Positions 25,160-33,645 of a stretch of DNA of 41,437 nt are shown in pieces. The DNA lies in NCBI GenBank assembly GCA_024276735.1, contig JAJRWQ010000050.1:1-41437 (forward strand), in the 5' to 3' direction. The translations under genes were made by a program, and so were the position numbers. This DNA comes from Actinomycetes bacterium (GTDB lineage Bacteria; Actinomycetota; Thermoleophilia; BMS3ABIN01). Below the pieces are notes generated by a model. That model did no database searches. It was not told the origin of the DNA and saw only the letters and a program-made list of their open reading frames with translations. Within the stretch, counting starts at the first letter, position 1. Every line of letters starts with the position of its first letter.

Positions 25160-26031
25160 GCAAGTACGCCTACTTTCCCGGCTGCTCGCTGGCCAGCAGC
25201 TCCATGGAGTACGACACCTCCTTCCGGCTGGTGGCGCGGGAGTTCGGCATCGAGCTTCAGGAGCTCGACGACTGGAACTGCTGCGGCGCCTCGCCGGCGC
25301 CCCACCACTGGGTGGAGGTGCTGGGGGTGCTGCTGGCGGCGCGCAACCTGCACATCGCCGGCGCCGGCGAGGCGCCGCTGGTGGCGCCCTGCGCCGGCTG
25401 CTACAACCGGTTGAAGCACGCCCAGTACAAGCTGGAGCGTAACCAGGAGCTGCGCCGCCAGACCAGCGAGGTGCTGGGGGAAGAGGTGCGTTACCAGACC
25501 GAAGTGTTGAACATCGTCAAGATGCTCAACCGGGAGATCAAGCCCGGGGCGCTGGCGGAACGCGCCCGCGAACGCTTGGCCGGCGTCAGGCTGGCCCCGT
25601 ACTACGGCTGCCTGCTGGTGCGCCCGGCGGAGGTGATCGGCTACGACGATCCCCGGGACCCGAAAAAGATGGAGCCGCTGCTTAGGGCCACCGGCGCCGA
25701 GGTGCCCCACTTCGCGCTCAAGAGCGAATGCTGCGGCTCCTACATGGGCCTGGCCCGCAAGGAGATCGTGCTCCGCGCCAGCCACCGCATCATCGAGGCG
25801 GCGGTGGCGGCGGGGATCGACGCCCTGGTCACCGCCTGTCCCCTATGCCAGCAGAACCTGGACCTGCGCCAGGGGCAGATCAACAGGGCCTTCGGCACCT
25901 CCTTCCGGCTGCCGGTGCTCTACTTCAGCCAGGCGATCGGGCTGGCCCTGGGTGCCTCGCCCGAAGAGCTGGGCATCGACTCGCTGGCGGTGGAGCCGGA
26001 CGTGGACCGCTGGCTGAAAGGAGCGGCCTGA
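25156..26031 (+). CDS. hdrB: Heterodisulfide reductase subunit B (HdrB-like)
   Basis: A 291-residue protein with both CCG domains: YFPGCSL, NCCGAS and CAGCYNRL, then YYGCLLV, ECCGSYMG and CPLCQQNL. In characterised HdrB these cysteines hold two unusual noncubane [4Fe-4S] clusters that split a disulfide. All key cysteines are present, so the site should be active. The physiological disulfide is unknown; CoM-CoB is unlikely in a bacterium, and DsrC-like or other thiols are candidates. The GTG at 25156 overlaps hdrC; the stop overlaps hdrA by one base. Confidence 0.94.
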   Translation: MSKYAYFPGCSLASSSMEYDTSFRLVAREFGIELQELDDWNCCGASPAPHHWVEVLGVLLAARNLHIAGAGEAPLVAPCAGCYNRLKHAQYKLERNQELRRQTSEVLGEEVRYQTEVLNIVKMLNREIKPGALAERARERLAGVRLAPYYGCLLVRPAEVIGYDDPRDPKKMEPLLRATGAEVPHFALKSECCGSYMGLARKEIVLRASHRIIEAAVAAGIDALVTACPLCQQNLDLRQGQINRAFGTSFRLPVLYFSQAIGLALGASPEELGIDSLAVEPDVDRWLKGAA

Positions 26032-27989
26032 TGCGCATCGGCGTCTTCGTCTGCCAGTGCGGCACCAACATCGCCGCCACCGTCGATACCGAGGCGGTGG
26101 CGGAAGCGGCCATGTCGATGCGCGACGTCTACCACGCCGAGAGCATCCAGTACTCGTGTTCCGATCCCGGGCAGCGGCAGGTGATCGCCGCCGCCCACCA
26201 GCACCGGCTGGACCGGGTGGTGATCGCCGCCTGCTCGCCGCGCATGCACGAGACCACCTTCCAGCGGGCGGTGATCCAGGCGGGCATCAATCCCTTCATG
26301 CTGGAGATGGTGAACATCCGCGAGCAGTGCTCGTGGATCCACGAGGACCGGGAGGTGGCGACCACCAAGGCCATCGACCTGGTGGCGGCCGGCGTGGCGC
26401 GGGTGCGCGGCCAGGTGCCGCTGAAGCGGGGACGGGTGCCGGTGGTGGGTGAGGCGCTGGTGGTCGGCGGCGGCATCGCCGGTATCCAGGCGGCGCTGGA
26501 CATCGCCGATGCCGGCATGCCGGTGACGCTGGTGGAGCGGGAACCCACCATCGGCGGCAACATGGCGCGGCTGGACAAGACCTTTCCCACCCTCGACTGC
26601 TCGTCGTGCATCCTCACCCCGCGTATGGTGGAGCTCAAGCACCACGAGAACATCAGGCTGATGGTGAGCTCGGAAGTGACCGCCGTGCGCGGCTACATCG
26701 GCAACTTCGAGGTGGACATCCGCAAGAAGGCCACCTGCGTGGACGAGGAGAAATGCACCGGCTGTCGCATCTGCGAGGAGAAATGCCCCAGCAGGGCGCC
26801 GGACGAGTTCAACGCCGGCGTGGGCGAATCGAAGGCGATCTCCATCGCCTTCCCCCAGGCGGTGCCCCTGGTGGCGGCGCTGCGCAAGGAGCACTGCCGC
26901 CAGTTCATCAAGGGCAAGTGCGGCGTCTGCAAGAAGGTCTGCCCGGCGGACGCCGTGGACTACGAGCAGGAGGACGAGCTGCACACGGAGAAGTTCGGCG
27001 CCATCATCGTCGCCACCGGCTACCGGCTCTTCGACTGGGAGGGCGCCTACCCGGACTACGGCGGCGGCCTCTACCCGGACGTCATCACCTCCCTGCAGTA
27101 CGAGCGTATGCTCTCGGCCTCGGGCCCCACGGGCGGTCACATCGTCCGCCCCTCCGACGGCCGGGAGCCGCGGGACATCGTCTTCCTCTCCTGCGTGGGC
27201 TCGCGCGCCGAGTCGGTGGGACGCCCCTTCTGCTGCAACGTCGGCTGCATGTACATCGCCAAGCAGGCGATCCAGACCCGGGAGCACCTGCCCGACTCGC
27301 GCTGCTACGTCTTCTACATGGACGTACGCGCCTGCGGCAAGGGCTACGAGGAGGTCTACCGCCGCGCCCAGGTGGAGGCGGGGGCCGTCTACCTGCGGGG
27401 GCGGGTGGGCAAGATCTATCCCCGCGGCGACAAGCTGGTGGTGATGGGTACCGATACTCTCATCGGCGACCAGGTGGAGATCGAGACCGACCTGGTGGTG
27501 CTGGCGGTAGGCTTCGCCGCCGCCGAGGGCGCGGGGGAGCTGGCGCGGCGGCTGAACATCGCCTACGACGGCTACCAGTTCTTTACCGAAAGCCATCCCA
27601 AGCTGCGGCCGGTGGAGACCACCACCGGCGGCATCTTCCTTGCCGGCGCCTGCCAGGGGCCCAAGGACATCCCCGCCTCGGTGGCGCAGGCGAGCGCCGC
27701 TGCCGCCAAGGCCATCCGCCTGCTCTCGCGGGAGGACCTGGAGACCAGCCCCATGGTGGCCGAGGTGAACCACATGCGCTGCATCGGCTGCTTCAAGTGC
27801 GCCGAGGTTTGTCCCTACAATGCCATCGAGAAACAAAAGCTGCATGACGGCCGCACGGTGGCGGTGATCATCGAGTCCCTGTGCCAGGGGTGCGGGCTCT
27901 GCAACGTGGCCTGCCCGCCGCAGGTGATCTCGCTGCGCGGCTATACCGACAACCAGCTGATCTCGGAAGTGGTGGAGGTGCTCAGGTGA
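26031..27989 (+). CDS. hdrA: Heterodisulfide reductase subunit A (HdrA, FAD and Fe-S)
   Basis: A 652-residue flavoprotein, normal for HdrA, which performs electron bifurcation in characterised complexes. The N-terminal part begins GVFVCQCGTNIAATVD. A dinucleotide fold (VVGGGIAGIQAALDIADAG) binds FAD, followed by GGNMARLDKTFPTLDCSSC. Inserted ferredoxin motifs CTGCRICEEKCP and CGVCKKVCP and the C-terminal pair CIGCFKCAEVCP and CQGCGLCNVACP give several [4Fe-4S] sites. It contains CCNVGCMYIAKQA, typical of HdrA. Cys-coordinated throughout; no selenocysteine codon. Start and stop overlap the neighbours by one base. Confidence 0.96.
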   Translation: MRIGVFVCQCGTNIAATVDTEAVAEAAMSMRDVYHAESIQYSCSDPGQRQVIAAAHQHRLDRVVIAACSPRMHETTFQRAVIQAGINPFMLEMVNIREQCSWIHEDREVATTKAIDLVAAGVARVRGQVPLKRGRVPVVGEALVVGGGIAGIQAALDIADAGMPVTLVEREPTIGGNMARLDKTFPTLDCSSCILTPRMVELKHHENIRLMVSSEVTAVRGYIGNFEVDIRKKATCVDEEKCTGCRICEEKCPSRAPDEFNAGVGESKAISIAFPQAVPLVAALRKEHCRQFIKGKCGVCKKVCPADAVDYEQEDELHTEKFGAIIVATGYRLFDWEGAYPDYGGGLYPDVITSLQYERMLSASGPTGGHIVRPSDGREPRDIVFLSCVGSRAESVGRPFCCNVGCMYIAKQAIQTREHLPDSRCYVFYMDVRACGKGYEEVYRRAQVEAGAVYLRGRVGKIYPRGDKLVVMGTDTLIGDQVEIETDLVVLAVGFAAAEGAGELARRLNIAYDGYQFFTESHPKLRPVETTTGGIFLAGACQGPKDIPASVAQASAAAAKAIRLLSREDLETSPMVAEVNHMRCIGCFKCAEVCPYNAIEKQKLHDGRTVAVIIESLCQGCGLCNVACPPQVISLRGYTDNQLISEVVEVLR

Positions 27990-28486
27990 TGGCGGACGCC
28001 GGCAAGGGACACGCCTGCGGCGTGCGGCGCCGGGGCCGCGACGACGAGATCAAGCTGGTGGGCTTTCTCTGCAACTGGTGCTCCTACGCCGGCGCCGACA
28101 TGGCGGGCACCTCGCGGCTGGCCCAGCCGGCGGCGCTGCGGATCGTGCGCGTGCCCTGCTCCGGGCGCGTGGACCCGCTGCTGGTGATGAAGGCGTTCCA
28201 GGAAGGAGCGGACGGGGTGCTGGTGAGCGGCTGCCACCCCGGCGACTGCCACTACAACGAGGGCAACTACTACGCCCGCCGGCGGCTGGAGCTGCTGAAG
28301 CGCATGCTGCCCTACTACGGCGTGGAGCCGGAGCGCTTCCACTACACCTGGGTGAGCGCCTCGGAGGGCGGCCGCTGGGCGGAGGTGGTGGCGGAATTCA
28401 CCGCCGCGGTGGAGCCGCTGGGCAAGCTGCACTACGCCGGCGGCGCGCCGGCGGCCGCGGCCGGGGAGGAAGACGGCGATGGATGA
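27989..28486 (+). CDS. flxD: MvhD/FlxD-like [2Fe-2S] electron adaptor
   Basis: A 165-residue protein of the MvhD family, the small [2Fe-2S] subunit that couples HdrA to its electron donor. The five-Cys pattern is present: FLCNWCSYAGADMAGTSR, RVPCSGRVDP and SGCHPGDCHYNEGN. In this operon the partner downstream is a flavin oxidoreductase rather than a [NiFe] hydrogenase, hence the FlxD name. The ATG overlaps the hdrA stop by one base; a GTG one codon earlier is also possible. An Ala/Gly-rich tail ends the protein. Confidence 0.92.
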   Translation: MADAGKGHACGVRRRGRDDEIKLVGFLCNWCSYAGADMAGTSRLAQPAALRIVRVPCSGRVDPLLVMKAFQEGADGVLVSGCHPGDCHYNEGNYYARRRLELLKRMLPYYGVEPERFHYTWVSASEGGRWAEVVAEFTAAVEPLGKLHYAGGAPAAAAGEEDGDG

Positions 28487-29405
28487 GCTGGTAAAGGCGA
28501 TAACCGCGGCGCTCGAGGATTGCGAGCTGGTGCTGGGCTGGGCGCGAGACCCCGCCACCGGCGCCGGCCGGCCGGAGCGCTTCACCAGCGCCGGGCAGGC
28601 GCAGGAAGCGATCTTCGATGCCACCTGCGTGCACAACCTGGCGGTGCACCTGCCGCGGCTGAAGCAGCGGCGGGTGGGCATCGTCGTCAAGGGATGCGAC
28701 GCCCGCAGCGTGGTGGAGCTGGTGGTGGAGCGCGAGGTCGAGCGCGAGCGGGTGCAGGTGATCGGCGTCGGCTGCGACGGCGTCCTGGACCTGAAGCGCA
28801 TCTGGCGCCGCCACGGCTACGGTGTCGCCATCGAGGACGACGGGGAGACCCTGCTGGTGGACGGCAGCGAGGTGGAGCGGCAGCCGCTCCTGCAGCACAA
28901 GTGCCGTCACTGCCTCGATGCCGATCCCTCCATCTACGACGTGGTCGTGGGCGGGCGCACGGCGGAGGGCCCCGAGCCCCGCGGCGAGCGGCAGGAGCTG
29001 GCGGAGCGCTTCCGGGAGATGACGCCCTCCCAGCGGCGGGATTTCTGGCGCCGCCAGTTCGCGCGCTGCATCCGCTGTTACGCCTGCCGCGAGGCCTGCC
29101 CCATGTGTTTCTGCCGCGACGTCTGCATCATGCAGACGCAGGTGCCCCACTGGGCGGGCGGGGAGGTCAATCCCAAGGAGGCGGAGATGATCCAGCTGAT
29201 CCGCGTGGGCCACCTCGCCGGCCGCTGCACCGGCTGCGGCGAGTGCGAGCGCGCCTGCCCGGTGGAGATCCCGCTGATGCTGCTGATGGAGGAACAGAAC
29301 CGGGCCCTGGAGGAGATGCTGGACTACCGCGCCGGCACCGACATCGAGGCGCGGCCGCCGTTGCTCACCTTCGATCCCGACCGTGACCTGTGGGGTGACG
29401 AGTAA
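28479..29405 (+). CDS. flxC: FlxC-like iron-sulfur protein (FrhB-like N-terminus, two 4Fe-4S sites)
   Basis: A 308-residue protein. The N-terminal 150 residues resemble FrhB/FdhB-type proteins (VGIVVKGCDARSVVELV, QVIGVGCDGVLDL). The C-terminal half has a cysteine-rich cluster region, CIRCYACREACPMCFCRDVC, and a classical CTGCGECERACPVEI. An extra CRHC motif lies near residue 145. In FlxABCD systems such a subunit transfers electrons between the FAD/NAD subunit and FlxD. It overlaps flxD by 8 nt. The letter assignment among Fe-S subunits is by analogy. Confidence 0.82.
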   Translation: MDELVKAITAALEDCELVLGWARDPATGAGRPERFTSAGQAQEAIFDATCVHNLAVHLPRLKQRRVGIVVKGCDARSVVELVVEREVERERVQVIGVGCDGVLDLKRIWRRHGYGVAIEDDGETLLVDGSEVERQPLLQHKCRHCLDADPSIYDVVVGGRTAEGPEPRGERQELAERFREMTPSQRRDFWRRQFARCIRCYACREACPMCFCRDVCIMQTQVPHWAGGEVNPKEAEMIQLIRVGHLAGRCTGCGECERACPVEIPLMLLMEEQNRALEEMLDYRAGTDIEARPPLLTFDPDRDLWGDE

Positions 29406-30424
29406 TGAAGTTCATTGCCCGGGAGGACATCCCCCGCTGGCTGGAGCGCCTGGCGCAGGCGGCGGCGGTCTGGACGCCCCGGCGGGCGCCTGACGGCGGC
29501 GAGACGGTGCTCTTCCTTCCCTGGGAACAGGGCAGCGAGCCGGAGCTGGACCGTTTCACCGATCTCTCGGCCAAGCACCTGCTGCTGCCGGCCAGCGAAA
29601 AGCTTTTCCCCTTCCAGTACCGCCTGGGCGGCGAGGGTGAGCAGATCGAGATCGGCGCCGCCCCGGCGACGCCGGAGTCGGTGGTGCTCTTTGGCGCGCG
29701 GGCCTGCGACGCCCGGGCGACGGTGGTGCTGGACGCCCTCTTCATGCAGTCGCCGGAAAAGGGCTACCTCGCCCCCTACTACCGCCGCCGTCGCCAGGCG
29801 CTGGCGGTGATCACCCTGGCCTGCACCCGCGCCGACGCCGCCTGCTTCTGCTCCTCCTGGGAGGAGGGAACCGCCTCGCGGGAGGGCTCCGACGTGATGC
29901 TCTTTCCCCACGAGGACGGTTACCTGGCGGAAGCAGTGACCGGCAGGGGCGAGGAGCTGATCGGCGGCGAGCCGTTCAGCGAGCGCGACGCCGGGCCGCC
30001 GGACACCGCGGTCACCGACCAGGTGCCGCTGGCAGGGCTCCAGGAGAAGTTCACCGCCGTCTTTTCCCGGCTGGATTTCTGGGAAGAGGTCACCGCCAGG
30101 TGCATCTCCTGCGGCTACTGCACCTATGCCTGCCCCACCTGCCACTGCTTCAACATCTTCGACGAGATGCGCGACGACCGCTGCGGCGAGCGCTGCCGCA
30201 GCTGGGACGCCTGCATGTTCTACCTCTACACCCTGGAGACCTCCGGCCACAACCCGCGGCCGACGATCGCCCATCGCTACCGCAACCGCATCGGCCACAA
30301 GTTCAGCTACTACCCGGAGAACCAGGGCACGTTCCTCTGCACCGGCTGCGGCCGCTGCATCCGCGGCTGCCCGGTGTCACTGGACATCCGCGACGTGCTG
30401 AGGAAGGTAGGTGATGCCCGATGA
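29405..30424 (+). CDS. flxB: FlxB-like 4Fe-4S dicluster protein (AsrA-like)
   Basis: A 339-residue protein similar in layout to anaerobic sulfite reductase subunit A. The N-terminal domain contains VVLFGARACDARATVVLD, LACTRADAACFCSSW and many acidic residues. Two C-terminal [4Fe-4S] motifs follow: CISCGYCTYACPTCHC and CTGCGRCIRGCPVSLD. It overlaps flxC by one base and flxA by 4 nt. Probably moves electrons between FlxA and the rest of the complex. No AsrC-type siroheme subunit is nearby, so sulfite reduction is not indicated. Confidence 0.84.
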   Translation: MKFIAREDIPRWLERLAQAAAVWTPRRAPDGGETVLFLPWEQGSEPELDRFTDLSAKHLLLPASEKLFPFQYRLGGEGEQIEIGAAPATPESVVLFGARACDARATVVLDALFMQSPEKGYLAPYYRRRRQALAVITLACTRADAACFCSSWEEGTASREGSDVMLFPHEDGYLAEAVTGRGEELIGGEPFSERDAGPPDTAVTDQVPLAGLQEKFTAVFSRLDFWEEVTARCISCGYCTYACPTCHCFNIFDEMRDDRCGERCRSWDACMFYLYTLETSGHNPRPTIAHRYRNRIGHKFSYYPENQGTFLCTGCGRCIRGCPVSLDIRDVLRKVGDAR

Positions 30425-31278
30425 CCACCACCGCGCGCGCGGGACGGGCGGCGGCGGAGCCGCTGCGCCCGGAGCCGGCCACCATCGTGGAGGTGATCGA
30501 GGAGACGCCCAACATCAAGTCGCTGCGGGTGGTGTTCGACGACGGGGAACTGATGAAGAGTTTCTCCTTCGCTCCCGGGCAGGTGGGCCAGCTGGGCATC
30601 CTGGGGGTGGGCGAGGCCACCTTCGCCATCTCCTCGGCACCCTCGGAGAAGGACTTCCTGCAGTTCTCGGTGATGAAGACCGGGGTGGTCACCACCGCCA
30701 TCCACGAGCTGGCCGCCGGCGACAAGGTGACGCTGCGGGCGCCGCTGGGCAACAGCTTCCCGGTGGAGGAATGGCGGGGGAAGAACGTGCTGGTGGTGGG
30801 CGGCGGCATCGGCATGGCGCCGCTGCGCTCGCTGTTCATGCACCTGATGGATCACCGCGAGGACTACGGTGACCTGCAGCTGATCTACGGCGCCCGCACG
30901 CCCGCGGACGTCTGCTTCTCCTCCGACTGCAGCCTCTGGAGCGAGAAGCGGGACGTGGACTTCATCACCACCATCGACGCCGAGCACCCCGAGTGGGGAG
31001 GGCGCGTGGGCCTGGTGCCCTCGGTGCTGGAGGAGGAGAACCCCTCGCCGGAGAACAACGTCGCCGTCACCTGCGGCCCGCCGGTGATGCTCAAGTTCGT
31101 GTTCGAGAGCCTGGAGAAGCTGGGCTTCAGGGAGGACCAGGTCTACACCACCCTCGAGCGCCGCATGAAGTGCGGCATCGGCCTCTGCGGCCGCTGCAAC
31201 GTCGGCCCCCGCTACGTCTGCGTCGACGGCCCCGTTTTCTCGCTGGCGGAGCTGCGGCGCCTGCCCGACGAGCTGTGA
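30421..31278 (+). CDS. flxA: FlxA-like FAD/NAD(P)H oxidoreductase
   Basis: A 285-residue protein of the ferredoxin-NADP reductase family, closest in form to AsrB/PyrK. FAD domain: FSFAPGQVGQLGILGVGEATFAIS in two parts. NAD domain: VLVVGGGIGMAPLRSLF and VTCGPPVMLKFV. A C-terminal [2Fe-2S] motif CGIGLCGRCNVGPRYVC follows. It should oxidise NADH and feed electrons through FlxB-D to HdrA, where one branch reduces ferredoxin and the other the HdrB disulfide; this scheme is taken from characterised FlxABCD-HdrABC systems and is inferred here. Last gene of the operon. Confidence 0.92.
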   Translation: MTTTARAGRAAAEPLRPEPATIVEVIEETPNIKSLRVVFDDGELMKSFSFAPGQVGQLGILGVGEATFAISSAPSEKDFLQFSVMKTGVVTTAIHELAAGDKVTLRAPLGNSFPVEEWRGKNVLVVGGGIGMAPLRSLFMHLMDHREDYGDLQLIYGARTPADVCFSSDCSLWSEKRDVDFITTIDAEHPEWGGRVGLVPSVLEEENPSPENNVAVTCGPPVMLKFVFESLEKLGFREDQVYTTLERRMKCGIGLCGRCNVGPRYVCVDGPVFSLAELRRLPDEL

Positions 31279-31319
31279 CGGCGGCCACCCGCCCCCTGAC
31301 TGAGAACGCCGCGGGCTCC

Positions 31320-31328
31320 TGCTAGAAT
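31320..31328 (+). promoter_or_regulatory. Extended -10 promoter before the metallo-hydrolase
   Basis: TGC followed directly by TAGAAT (31323-31328), identical to the -10 of the hdr promoter. No -35 lies at normal spacing. It sits 44 bp before the start codon of the next gene. Confidence 0.55.
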
Positions 31329-31372
31329 GGTGGCGCCGCAGGCAAGCAGAACCGGGAAAGGGGGAACCACGG

Positions 31373-32029
31373 ATGAAGATCGAATGGATCGGGCACAGCT
31401 GTTTTCTTGTCACCGCTGCCTCGGGCCGCCAGTTGGTCACCGACCCCTACGACATTTCCGCGTATCCCGACCAGCTGTTCTACCAGCCGGTGTCGGCGAC
31501 GGCCGACGTGGTGACGCTCAGCCACGCGCACGGCGACCACGGCAACGCCGCCGCGGTCTCCGGTGACCCGGTGGTGATCACCACCCCCGGGGTCCACGAG
31601 GTGGAGGGTTTCACCATCAGGGGGGTTCCCACCTTCCACGACGGGGAACAGGGGTCCTCGCGGGGCGAGAACGTCGTGTTCGTGATCGGCGTGGACGGGC
31701 TCAGCCTCTGCCACCTGGGCGACCTGGGGCACGAGCTCCAGCCGGAGCAGGTGAGGGAGATCGGCCCCGTGGACGTGCTGCTGCTGCCGGTGGGGGGCAC
31801 CTTCACCATCGATGCCGCCGCCGCCGGGAGGGTACAGCGGCAGCTGGAAGCGGCGGTGACCATCCCCATGCACTTCCGCAACCGGCAGTGCTCGTTTCCC
31901 ATCGATGGCGTCGATGTCTTCCTGGAGGGCAAGGACGGCGTGGAGCGCCCCGGCACCTCCTTCGTGGAGCTGACGCAGGAAAACTTCCCCGCCGGGCCGA
32001 AGATTATCGTGCTCGAGCCCGCCGCCTGA
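31373..32029 (+). CDS. Metallo-beta-lactamase-fold hydrolase (UPF0173/UlaG-like)
   Basis: A 218-residue protein of the UlaG/UPF0173 branch of the metallo-beta-lactamase fold. MKIEWIGHSCFLV is the family start; SHAHGDHGN is the HxHxDH metal motif; FHDGEQGSSRGENVVFVI, CHLGDLGHEL and LLPVGGTFTIDAAAA supply the remaining metal ligands. Two metal ions and hydrolysis of an ester, lactone or phosphodiester are expected, but the substrate is unknown. A GGGGGAA stands before the ATG. It has its own extended -10 box, so it is probably not part of the flx operon. Confidence 0.9.
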   Translation: MKIEWIGHSCFLVTAASGRQLVTDPYDISAYPDQLFYQPVSATADVVTLSHAHGDHGNAAAVSGDPVVITTPGVHEVEGFTIRGVPTFHDGEQGSSRGENVVFVIGVDGLSLCHLGDLGHELQPEQVREIGPVDVLLLPVGGTFTIDAAAAGRVQRQLEAAVTIPMHFRNRQCSFPIDGVDVFLEGKDGVERPGTSFVELTQENFPAGPKIIVLEPAA

Positions 32030-32125
32030 GGCGGCCCCGGGCCGCCGGCGTTTTCCCGGTCCCCCCGTGGCGGCGACGCTGCCGTCATGGCCAGGGAACC
32101 GGGGCGGGAAAAAAAGGAGACAGCA

Positions 32126-32905
32126 TTGGCCTTATTGTTGATTTTCTTGTTCGTGATCGGCTCGGTATTCGGCAGTTTCCTCAACGTGGTCATCTACCGG
32201 GTACCCCGTGAAGAAGGCTGGCGCCGGCAGCTGCGGAGCCTGCTGGCTCCCGGCTCCCGCTGCCCCGCCTGCGGCGGCGATATCGCCTGGTACGACAACA
32301 TCCCCATCCTGGGGTACCTGCTGCTGGGCGGCAAGTGCCGCCGCTGCGGCGAGCCCATCTCCCGGCGTTACCCGCTGGTGGAGCTGGCCACGGCGGCGCT
32401 CTTCGCCCTGGCGGGCTGGAAGTTCGGGCTCGACTGGGCACTCTTGCCGGCGCTGATCTTCATCGCCGCCCTGGTGGCGATCTTCTTCATCGATCTCGAT
32501 TTCTACATCATCCCCAACGTCATCGTGCTGCCGGCGGCAGTGGCGGGGCTGGTCCTGGCCGTCGCCGTCGACCCGGGGCGCTGGCTGGAGCTGCTGATCG
32601 CCGGCGCCGCCGCCGGCGCCTTCTTCTTCGCCATTGCCTTCATCAAGCCCGGCGGCATGGGCATGGGCGACGTGAAGCTGGCGGCGATGCTCGGCTTCTA
32701 CCTGGGAAAGGCGGTGATCGTCGCCGTCTTCCTGGGCTTTCTCCTGGGCGCGGTGGCGGGGCTGGCGCTGATCGCCGCGGGGCGCAAGGGGCGCAAGAGC
32801 CGCATCCCCTTCGGGCCGTTCCTGGCGGCGGGCGGGCTGGTGGCGCTGTTCACCGGCACCTGGCTCCTGGACACGTACCTGGGGCTCTTCAACCAGAGCA
32901 TGTAA
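32126..32905 (+). CDS. pilD: Type IV prepilin peptidase (PilD/TadV-like)
   Basis: A 259-residue membrane aspartyl protease that cleaves and often N-methylates prepilins. VFGSFLNVVIYRVP starts the family domain; CPACGG and CRRCGEPIS form the four-Cys zinc site; the catalytic aspartates are in DLDFYIIPN and GGMGMGDVKLAAMLG. About seven membrane helices follow. The TTG at 32126 is preferred to the ATG at 32087 because AAAAAGGAG lies about 7 nt before it and the family N-terminus starts there. No major pilin genes are nearby, but a pilin-like lipoprotein is at 2278. Confidence 0.93.
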   Translation: MALLLIFLFVIGSVFGSFLNVVIYRVPREEGWRRQLRSLLAPGSRCPACGGDIAWYDNIPILGYLLLGGKCRRCGEPISRRYPLVELATAALFALAGWKFGLDWALLPALIFIAALVAIFFIDLDFYIIPNVIVLPAAVAGLVLAVAVDPGRWLELLIAGAAAGAFFFAIAFIKPGGMGMGDVKLAAMLGFYLGKAVIVAVFLGFLLGAVAGLALIAAGRKGRKSRIPFGPFLAAGGLVALFTGTWLLDTYLGLFNQSM

Positions 32906-32938
32906 ACGGGGGCGGCGCCACCCGGTGCTCCGGCCGGC

Positions 32939-32956
32939 CTTAACACTTCTTAACAC
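32939..32956 (+). repeat. Tandem CTTAACAC boxes (possible response-regulator site)
   Basis: CTTAACAC occurs at 32939-32946 and 32949-32956, two identical copies with a 10-nt period (one helical turn). They lie 30 bp upstream of a TATAAT that lacks a -35. Direct TTAACA repeats at this spacing are typical of PhoP/OmpR-family response regulators. Which regulator binds is unknown. Confidence 0.55.
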
Positions 32957-32985
32957 GGGCGGGCGAGAACGGCGCTGCTTTCCGG

Positions 32986-32991
32986 TATAAT
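32986..32991 (+). promoter_or_regulatory. -10 box of the TPR gene promoter
   Basis: A perfect TATAAT with no recognisable -35 at 16-18 nt, 60 bp before the TTG start of the TPR gene. The tandem boxes upstream suggest an activator-dependent promoter. Confidence 0.6.
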
Positions 32992-33051
32992 TTCAATTGC
33001 GGCGCGGCCCTGGGCCGGCGGCTCGAGTTTCGATATCCGGAGGTAGGTTCT

Positions 33052-33645
33052 TTGCAGATCAAGTCGTACTACTGGGCGATCTTCGCTGCCATCGGGGCGA
33101 TAGTAGTGGTGCTGGTGATCCTGCCGCTGGTCTACCGCGGCGGCGACCAGGACTCGCCGCACTCGGCGGTGGACATGGCCGCCATCCACGACTCCGAGCC
33201 GGTGGACTTCACGCCGCAGATCGAGGCCTACCAGGAGCTGATCGCCGCCAATCCCAACGACGCCCTGGCGCTGGCGGGGCTGGGCGAGTTCTACATGGGC
33301 ACCGGCAACTACCAGCAGGCGGTGGACCAGCTCAACAAGGCGCTCGCCATCGAACCCCAGAACCCTTCGTACCACCGGCTCCTGGGCGAGGTGTATTACT
33401 CGATGCGCATGCCGGACGTGGCCATCCACGAGTTCGAGAAGGGCCTGGCCAGCGATCCCAACAACCAGCAGATCCTCCTGGACCTGGGCAACGTCTATGC
33501 CCAGACCGGCCAGCCGGACAAGGCGCGCGAGCTCTGGCAGCGGGCCTACGACATCAATTCCCGCAACCGCTGGGGCCACGTCGCCCAGCAGCTGATCGCC
33601 CAGCAGGAGAACCCCGAGAGCAGCGCCAACGCCCCCGACCTGTAG
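33052..33645 (+). CDS. Membrane-anchored TPR-repeat protein
   Basis: A 197-residue protein from a TTG start with GGAGG 8 nt upstream. One N-terminal membrane helix (about residues 6-27) anchors about three tetratricopeptide repeats: AYQELIAANPNDALALAGLGEFYMGTG in two pieces, QAVDQLNKALAIEPQNPSYHRLLGEVY in two pieces, and HEFEKGLASDPNNQQILLDLG. The repeats should face away from the membrane and act as a protein-binding scaffold. Partner unknown; location before the division cluster or after the prepilin peptidase allows either link. Confidence 0.82.
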   Translation: MQIKSYYWAIFAAIGAIVVVLVILPLVYRGGDQDSPHSAVDMAAIHDSEPVDFTPQIEAYQELIAANPNDALALAGLGEFYMGTGNYQQAVDQLNKALAIEPQNPSYHRLLGEVYYSMRMPDVAIHEFEKGLASDPNNQQILLDLGNVYAQTGQPDKARELWQRAYDINSRNRWGHVAQQLIAQQENPESSANAPDL

